This document shows, piece by piece, positions 59,439 to 64,000 of a DNA stretch of 64,000 bases. Positions within the stretch are counted from its first letter, which is position 1. Every line of letters starts with the position of its first letter. A program made the translations under genes and the position numbers. Origin of the DNA: Castellaniella sp049671645 (GTDB lineage: Bacteria > Pseudomonadota > Gammaproteobacteria > Burkholderiales > Burkholderiaceae_B); assembly GCF_049671645.1 (NCBI RefSeq), contig NZ_JBATVG010000027.1, positions 118,069 to 182,068 on the forward strand, in the 5' to 3' direction. A model generated the notes under the pieces. The model did no database searches and was not told the DNA's origin. It saw only the letters and a program-made list of their open reading frames with translations.

Positions 59439-60626
59439 ATGTCGATACAGACACTTTCCGGCCTGGCGCAGGCCGGCGCCCTGGCGGGCAAGCGCGTTTT
59501 CATCCGCTCCGACCTGAACGTGCCCCTGGACCAGGGGAAGATCACGGAAGACACCCGCGTGCGGGCGTCCGTGCCGGCGATCCGCCTGGCGTTGGATGCG
59601 GGAGCCGCCGTCATGGTGACGTCCCACCTGGGCCGCCCCAAGGAAGGCGTCGTCGGCCCTGACGACACCTTGCAGCCTGTGGCGGAGCGCCTGGCCGAAT
59701 TGCTGGGCCGTCCCGTGCGGTTGGCGCGCGACTGGGTCGATGGGGTGGATCTGGCGGCGGGCGACGTGGTCCTGCTGGAAAACTGCCGTTGCAACCCGGG
59801 CGAAAAAAAGAACGACCCGGATCTGGCCCGCCGCATGGCGGCCTTGTGCGACGTCTACGTGAACGACGCCTTCGGCACCGCGCATCGGGCCGAGGCCACT
59901 ACCGAAGGCATCGCCCGCTTCGCCCCCGTGGCGTGCGCCGGGCCGCTGCTGGCCGCCGAACTGGATGCCCTGGGCCGCGCCCTGCAGGCGCCGCGCCGCC
60001 CCATGGTGGCCATCGTCGGCGGGTCGAAGGTCTCCACCAAGCTGTCCATCCTGCAGGCCCTGGCCGATAAAGTCGATCAGTTGATCGTGGGGGGCGGCAT
60101 CGCCAACACGTTCATGCTGGCGGCGGGTCTGCCCATCGGCAAGTCCCTGGCCGAGCCGGATCAGCTCGATCAGGCCAAGGCCGTCATGCAGGCCATGCAG
60201 GCGCGGGGCGTCCAGGTGCCGATCCCGGTGGACGTGGTCGTGGCGAAGACATTCGCCGCCGACGCGCCCGCGACGGTCAAGGCGGCCGCCGACGTGGCTC
60301 CCGACGACCTCATCCTGGACATCGGCCCTCAGACGGCGGCGCTGCTGGCGCAGCAGTTGCGTCAGGCGGGCACCATCGTCTGGAACGGTCCTGTCGGGGT
60401 CTTCGAATTCGATGCTTTTGCCGACGGCACCCGGGTCATCGCCCAGGCGATCGCCGAATCGGACGGCTTTTCCATCGCCGGCGGCGGCGATACCCTGGCA
60501 GCCATTGCCAAATACGGCATTGCCGACCGGGTAGGCTATATTTCCACGGGGGGCGGGGCCTTCCTGGAATTCCTGGAAGGCAAGACCTTGCCGGCCGTGG
60601 CGGCGTTGCAGGCGCGAAGTGCCTGA
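59439..60626 (+). CDS. pgk: Phosphoglycerate kinase
   Basis: A monomeric two-domain kinase of 395 residues. Substrate-binding residues are seen in RVFIRSDLNVPLDQG and VTSHLGRPKEG, the hinge in VGGSKVSTKLSILQ, and the nucleotide site in WNGPVGVFEFDAFADGT and SIAGGGDTLAA. The ATG at 59439 fits homologues. Only a weak purine stretch precedes it. The 4.5S RNA gene begins 19 bases after the stop. Confidence 0.97.
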   Translation: MSIQTLSGLAQAGALAGKRVFIRSDLNVPLDQGKITEDTRVRASVPAIRLALDAGAAVMVTSHLGRPKEGVVGPDDTLQPVAERLAELLGRPVRLARDWVDGVDLAAGDVVLLENCRCNPGEKKNDPDLARRMAALCDVYVNDAFGTAHRAEATTEGIARFAPVACAGPLLAAELDALGRALQAPRRPMVAIVGGSKVSTKLSILQALADKVDQLIVGGGIANTFMLAAGLPIGKSLAEPDQLDQAKAVMQAMQARGVQVPIPVDVVVAKTFAADAPATVKAAADVAPDDLILDIGPQTAALLAQQLRQAGTIVWNGPVGVFEFDAFADGTRVIAQAIAESDGFSIAGGGDTLAAIAKYGIADRVGYISTGGGAFLEFLEGKTLPAVAALQARSA

Positions 60627-60645
60627 GGTCTGTTAGAATTCAAGA

Positions 60646-60740
60646 GGCGGGCCCCTTCGCATGGTTCGGCGGTGAACCTGGTCAGGTCGGGAACGAAGCA
60701 GCCACAGCCGTGCAGAACCAGTGCCGAAGTCAGGCTCGCC
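60646..60740 (+). ncRNA. ffs: 4.5S signal recognition particle RNA (small bacterial SRP RNA)
   Basis: A transcript of about 95 bases folding into one long hairpin: 5' GGCGGGCC (60646-60653) pairs with 3' GGCTCGCC (60733-60740). The apical Ffh-binding region is recognised from TCAGGTCGGGAACGAAGCA and CAGCCACAGCCG, the conserved SRP core. A -10-like TAGAAT lies at 60634-60639 and a T-rich tract follows from 60741. Location directly upstream of dnaX is common in beta- and gammaproteobacteria. Confidence 0.93.
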
Positions 60741-60774
60741 TTTCCTTTTGTCTTTTCCGGGCGGCGGCCGACTC

Positions 60775-62853
60775 ATGAGCTATCTCGTTCTGGCGCGCAA
60801 ATGGCGCCCCCGTTCTTTCGATACCCTGATCGGGCAGGACCACGTGGTCCGGGCGCTGACCCATGCCCTGTCGTCCGGGCGCCTGCATCATGCCTGGCTG
60901 TTCACCGGCACCCGGGGCGTGGGCAAGACCACGCTGTCGCGCATTCTGGCCAAATCCCTGAACTGCGCCGATGGCGTCACGGCAACGCCCTGCGGCCATT
61001 GCCAGGCCTGCACCGAAATCGATGCCGGACGCTACGTCGACTACATCGAACTGGATGCGGCGTCCAATCGCGGCGTGGACGAAATGACCCAGTTGCTGGA
61101 GCAGGCGGTGTATGCGCCGTCCGCCGGCCGCTACAAGGTCTACATGATCGACGAAGTGCACATGCTCACCGGGCATGCCTTCAACGCCATGCTGAAGACC
61201 CTGGAAGAACCCCCCGAACACGTCAAGTTCATCCTGGCCACCACCGATCCGCAGAAGATCCCCGTCACGGTGCTGTCGCGCTGCCTGCAGTTCAACCTGA
61301 AGCAGATGACGGTGCCGGCCATCGTCGAACATCTGCAGCACGTCCTCGGCCAGGAATCCATCCCCGCCGATGCCCAGGGCCTGCGTCTGATCGCCCAGGC
61401 GGCGGCGGGCTCCATGCGCGATGCCCTGTCCCTGACGGATCAGGCCATTTCCTATTCGGCGGGCAATCTCACTGCCGCCGCCGTGGGTGAAATGCTGGGC
61501 ACGCTGGATCAGCACCATCTGGTCGCGCTGCTGCGGGCCTTGGCGGCGGCCGACGCGCCCGGGATCCTGGCCGTGGCGGACGAGCTGGCCGCCCGAGGCC
61601 TGTCGTTCCAGTCCGCGCTCGCGGACCTGGCGGTCCTGCTGTCCAGGGTCGCCATTGCTCAGCGCCTTGGGCATGCTCAGGCGGACGATCCCCTGGCCGA
61701 TGACATCCAGGCGCTGGCCGCCGGCCTTGGCCCGGACGACGTGCAGCTCTTTTACGCCGTGGCCGTTCATAGCCGCCAGGAACTGGCGCTGGCGCCCGAC
61801 GAATATGCGGGCTTCGTCATGGCCTGCCTGCGCATGCTGGCCCTGTTGCCGCCGGATCGTGTGCCGCCGGTATTGCTGGACGTGCCTGCCGCCCGGCCGG
61901 CGGCGGGATCCGCCGCGCCTGTGGCCGCCCCCGCGGCCTCTGCGGGCGCTTCCACCGCTGCGGCTGTCCCGGCGCCGTCGCTTCCCGCCGCCGCGCCCGC
62001 AGCGTTGGCCGTCGCCCCTCCCGTTGCTGCGCCGGCCGCGGCTTTGTCTGATGCGCCGCCTGCTGCGCCGGCGGCCCTCGCTGTCCGGCCGGCCGCCACG
62101 GTTGCGCCCGTTGCGGCCCCGGCTGACGAGCCGCCCGCCTGGGATGCGCCGGAATCCGGTGTTCCGGCGTTGCCGCCGACGGCCTCCAAGCCCCGGGAAC
62201 CCTTGGCAGGGGAGGCGGCGGATGCCGGCGCCTCCGGCGCCGGAACTTCGGATCGGATCGCGCCGGCCGCGCAAGCCCCGGATGCCGATGCGCCGCCTGA
62301 CGAGATGGAACCGGCAGGCCAGGACTGGACCGCCGACGTGCCGGATGATTTCGAGGCAGCTGCGGCGGCCGATGTCCTGGACGCGGAAGACCTGCCCGTG
62401 AGGCTGACGGATTTGCCGGGCGCGTCGGCGCCGGCTGTCATCGAGGTCCCCGATCCCGCCCGCCTGACCGCGTCCGAATGGCCGGCGCTGGCGGCGGACC
62501 TGCCCGTCACCGGGGCGGCGCGCGCGCTGGCGCTGAACAGCGAATGGCTGGGCGGCGACGAACAGCAGATCCGCTTGCGCGTGGCCATTCACACCTATAC
62601 CGAAGGCGGCGCCCACGACCGCCTGCGCACAGTGCTGTCGGAATATTTCGGCCGCGTGCTGCGCCTGGATGTCGCGTACGGCAGCACGGGCGACGATACG
62701 GCCGCCGCCGTGGATCAGGCGGCCCGCGCCCAGCGCCAGCAAGCGGCCGAAGACGCAGCGGAACACGATACCCTGGTCCAGGCGCTGGTCGGGCAGTTTT
62801 CCGCCCGGCTCGTCCCGGGGACTGTCCGCCCGCCCAGCGCCCCGCTCGGTTGA
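60775..62853 (+). CDS. dnaX: DNA polymerase III subunits tau/gamma DnaX
   Basis: Clamp-loader ATPase of 692 residues. P-loop GTRGVGKT at 45-52, a Cys zinc module (CADGVTATPCGHCQACTE), YIELDAASNRGVDEM and the sensor region FILATTDPQKIPVTVLSRCLQF make up the AAA+ part; domain III runs to about 365. A low-complexity Ala/Pro linker covers about 375-530, and domain V (about 560-680) ends the protein. I see no A-rich slippery heptamer in the linker, so a separate gamma form by E. coli-type frameshifting seems unlikely. The ATG at 60775 follows the 4.5S RNA. The stop lies inside a repeated hairpin element. Confidence 0.95.
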   Translation: MSYLVLARKWRPRSFDTLIGQDHVVRALTHALSSGRLHHAWLFTGTRGVGKTTLSRILAKSLNCADGVTATPCGHCQACTEIDAGRYVDYIELDAASNRGVDEMTQLLEQAVYAPSAGRYKVYMIDEVHMLTGHAFNAMLKTLEEPPEHVKFILATTDPQKIPVTVLSRCLQFNLKQMTVPAIVEHLQHVLGQESIPADAQGLRLIAQAAAGSMRDALSLTDQAISYSAGNLTAAAVGEMLGTLDQHHLVALLRALAAADAPGILAVADELAARGLSFQSALADLAVLLSRVAIAQRLGHAQADDPLADDIQALAAGLGPDDVQLFYAVAVHSRQELALAPDEYAGFVMACLRMLALLPPDRVPPVLLDVPAARPAAGSAAPVAAPAASAGASTAAAVPAPSLPAAAPAALAVAPPVAAPAAALSDAPPAAPAALAVRPAATVAPVAAPADEPPAWDAPESGVPALPPTASKPREPLAGEAADAGASGAGTSDRIAPAAQAPDADAPPDEMEPAGQDWTADVPDDFEAAAAADVLDAEDLPVRLTDLPGASAPAVIEVPDPARLTASEWPALAADLPVTGAARALALNSEWLGGDEQQIRLRVAIHTYTEGGAHDRLRTVLSEYFGRVLRLDVAYGSTGDDTAAAVDQAARAQRQQAAEDAAEHDTLVQALVGQFSARLVPGTVRPPSAPLG

Positions 62854-62887
62854 TCCGTACTTTGAGTACGAGCATTGATCGGGCGGG
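62841..62887. repeat. Dispersed intergenic hairpin element, copy 2
   Basis: Outer arms CCCGCTCG (62841-62848) and CGGGCGGG (62880-62887) pair with one G-U, enclosing CGTAC/GTACG (62856-62860 and 62866-62870). The string GGTTGATCCGTAC is the reverse complement of 46457-46469. The dnaX stop codon lies within the element. Confidence 0.6.
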
Positions 62888-62944
62888 ACACTGGGGTATA
62901 GTCCCTGTTTCCGTTTTCACCCCTCATCCAATCAGGACATCGCC

Positions 62945-63271
62945 ATGATGAAAGGTCAGATTGCCGGCTTGATGCGCCAGGCCCAGCAAATGCAGGAAAA
63001 CATGAAGAAGGCCCAGGACGCCCTGGCCGATTTGATCGTCGAAGGCGCGGCCGGCGGCGGCCTGGTGAAGGTCACCATGAGCTGCAAATACGACGTCAAG
63101 CGCGTCGTCATCGATCCCTCGCTGTTCGACGATGACCGCGACATGATCGAAGATCTGGTCGCCGCCGCCTTCAATGACGCACAGCGCAAGGCGGAAGCCA
63201 GCGCCCAGGAAAAAATGTCGGCCGTCACGGCCGGCATGTCCCTGCCTGCGGGCATGAAACTGCCGTTCTGA
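62945..63271 (+). CDS. ybaB: Nucleoid-associated protein YbaB/EbfC
   Basis: A small DNA-binding dimer of 108 residues starting MMKGQIAGLMRQAQQMQENMKKAQ and containing VKVTMSCKYDVKRVVIDPSL, the YbaB pattern. It lies between dnaX and recR as in most bacteria. The second ATG at 62948 is an equally possible start. Confidence 0.96.
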   Translation: MMKGQIAGLMRQAQQMQENMKKAQDALADLIVEGAAGGGLVKVTMSCKYDVKRVVIDPSLFDDDRDMIEDLVAAAFNDAQRKAEASAQEKMSAVTAGMSLPAGMKLPF

Positions 63272-63272
63272 C

Positions 63273-63881
63273 ATGGCGGCGGGCCTGCCCGAACCGGAAC
63301 CCCTGCGGGTCTTGATCGACGCCTTGCGCGGTCTGCCCGGCGTCGGCGTGCGCACCGCCCGGCGCATGGCCTACCATCTGCTGCAGCACGATCCCGATGC
63401 CGCCTTGAAGCTGGGCGATGCGCTGCGCGATGCGGTGACGGGGCTATGTCATTGCGAACGTTGCAATTCTTTTTCGCAGACGCCGTTGTGCGCCACCTGC
63501 GAAAACCCGGATCGCGACGCGTCGCTGCTGTGCGTGGTGGAAACGCCGGCCGATCAGAACATGATCGAGGCTAGCCATGGATACCAGGGCCTGTATTACG
63601 TGCTGATGGGGCGCCTGGCCCCCCTGGAGGGCGTCGGCCCCGACCAGGTCCAGTTCGCCCGCCTGCTGGAGCGCGCGACCGACGGCCAGGTGCGCGAGGT
63701 CATCCTGGCGACCAATTTCACCGCTGAAGGGGAAACCACGGCGTATTACCTGTCCGACATGCTGCGCGGCCGCGGTTTGACGGTCACGCGACTGGCCCGA
63801 GGCGTGCCCAGCGGCAGTGAACTGGAATACGTGGATGCCGGCACCATCGCCTGGGCATTGATGGAACGCCGCTCGGGGTAG
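63273..63881 (+). CDS. recR: Recombination protein RecR
   Basis: A RecFOR component of 202 residues that helps load RecA at gaps. A helix-hairpin-helix (LRGLPGVGVRTARRMAYHLL) is followed by the Cys4 zinc motif CHCERCNSFSQTPLCATC and a Toprim domain starting LLCVVETPADQNMIE. It begins one base after the ybaB stop. The end faces a repeated hairpin-rich region. Confidence 0.97.
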   Translation: MAAGLPEPEPLRVLIDALRGLPGVGVRTARRMAYHLLQHDPDAALKLGDALRDAVTGLCHCERCNSFSQTPLCATCENPDRDASLLCVVETPADQNMIEASHGYQGLYYVLMGRLAPLEGVGPDQVQFARLLERATDGQVREVILATNFTAEGETTAYYLSDMLRGRGLTVTRLARGVPSGSELEYVDAGTIAWALMERRSG

Positions 63882-63885
63882 CCAC

Positions 63886-64000
63886 GCGCGGCGTGGGGGC
63901 AGTTTTACCGCCGGGCCGTCCCAAGGTAAAACACGCCCCCTCGGGGGGCAGCAAGCAGGCGCAGCCTGCGCGGCGTGGGGGCAGTTTTACCGCCGGGCCG
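63886..64000. repeat. Hairpin-rich intergenic repeat with two identical 33-base copies
   Basis: A 33-base string beginning GCGCGGCGTGGGGGCAG recurs exactly at 63886-63918 and 63968-64000 (period 82). Between the copies, GGTAAAAC and GCCCCC pair back to GTTTTACC and GGGGGC of the first copy; GCCCCC-TC-GGGGGGC and GCAGGC-GCA-GCCTGC are further hairpins. It follows recR by four bases and runs off the window, so the array may be longer. Confidence 0.75.

Overview
The window is a GC-rich chromosomal segment of a Gram-negative betaproteobacterium, most likely order Burkholderiales, family Alcaligenaceae (Bordetella/Achromobacter/Castellaniella-like). This is inferred from gene order and content: miaB-phoH-ybeY-corC-lnt, queA-tgt-yajC-secD-secF, 4.5S RNA-dnaX-ybaB-recR, tkt-gap-pgk, a bioA/bioFCD divergon, UbiD and a Bordetella-type lipid A glucosamine locus. 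Almost everything is core chromosome. I see no integrase, transposase, phage or CRISPR locus. Genes are packed tightly, with many 1-8 base stop/start overlaps and several convergent 3' overlaps. No stretch longer than 300 bases lacks a gene.

Layout. 1-2.4 kb: end of an ArnT-like glycosyltransferase, an antisense GtrA-like gene and a ChbG/HpnK-like deacetylase, probably a lipid A glucosamine-modification (lgm-like) locus. 2.4-3.3 kb: a small rhodanese/phosphatase-like protein and UspA. 3.3-8 kb: molybdenum cofactor genes in two convergent blocks, moaA-mobA on + and moaC-moaD-moaE-moaB-moeA on -. 8-10.3 kb: two transporters. 10.3-15.7 kb: biotin genes bioB, bioD-bioC-bioF and divergent bioA. 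15.8-16.1 kb: tRNA-Ala, tRNA-Glu and tRNA-Asp with a terminator. 16.2-17.5 kb: a divergent NAD(P)-binding oxidoreductase/HxlR regulator pair sharing two matching palindromes. 17.7-20.6 kb: a membrane GGDEF-EAL protein whose EAL domain has lost its catalytic DD pair. 20.6-26.3 kb: lnt-corC-ybeY-phoH-miaB. 26.5-28.9 kb: a SorAB-type sulfite dehydrogenase (a molybdenum enzyme, consistent with the Moco genes) and a CopC-like protein without copper ligands. 28.87-29.19 kb: an array of structured tandem repeats with compensatory base changes. 29.2-34.7 kb: secF-secD-yajC and tgt-queA. 34.8-36.3 kb: dacB.

36.4-44.5 kb: a catabolic operon that I read as aerobic anthranilate (2-aminobenzoate) degradation through CoA thioesters. 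Its order is fused 2-aminobenzoyl-CoA monooxygenase/reductase, SDR, MarR regulator, enoyl-CoA hydratase, acyl-CoA dehydrogenase, aryl-CoA ligase and a RidA-like protein lacking the family's substrate-binding arginine. A TTGACA-N17-TAAATT promoter overlaps a long palindrome, the likely MarR operator.

44.5-51.3 kb: upp, an ElaB/YqjD-YqjE-YqjK-like membrane trio, ubiD, a lytic transglycosylase, an aminotransferase and a divergent FAD-oxidase-like protein. 51.3-55.3 kb: malic enzyme, patatin and barstar overlapping in one operon. 55.3-60.6 kb: rsmE and the sugar-phosphate genes tkt-gap-pgk. 60.6-63.9 kb: 4.5S RNA, dnaX, ybaB, recR. The window ends in a repeated intergenic element. The most unusual items are the covarying tandem hairpin array, the arginine-less RidA in the aryl-CoA operon, the catalytically degenerate EAL domain, the twin HxlR palindromes and the antisense gtrA whose start codon overlaps that of the deacetylase.
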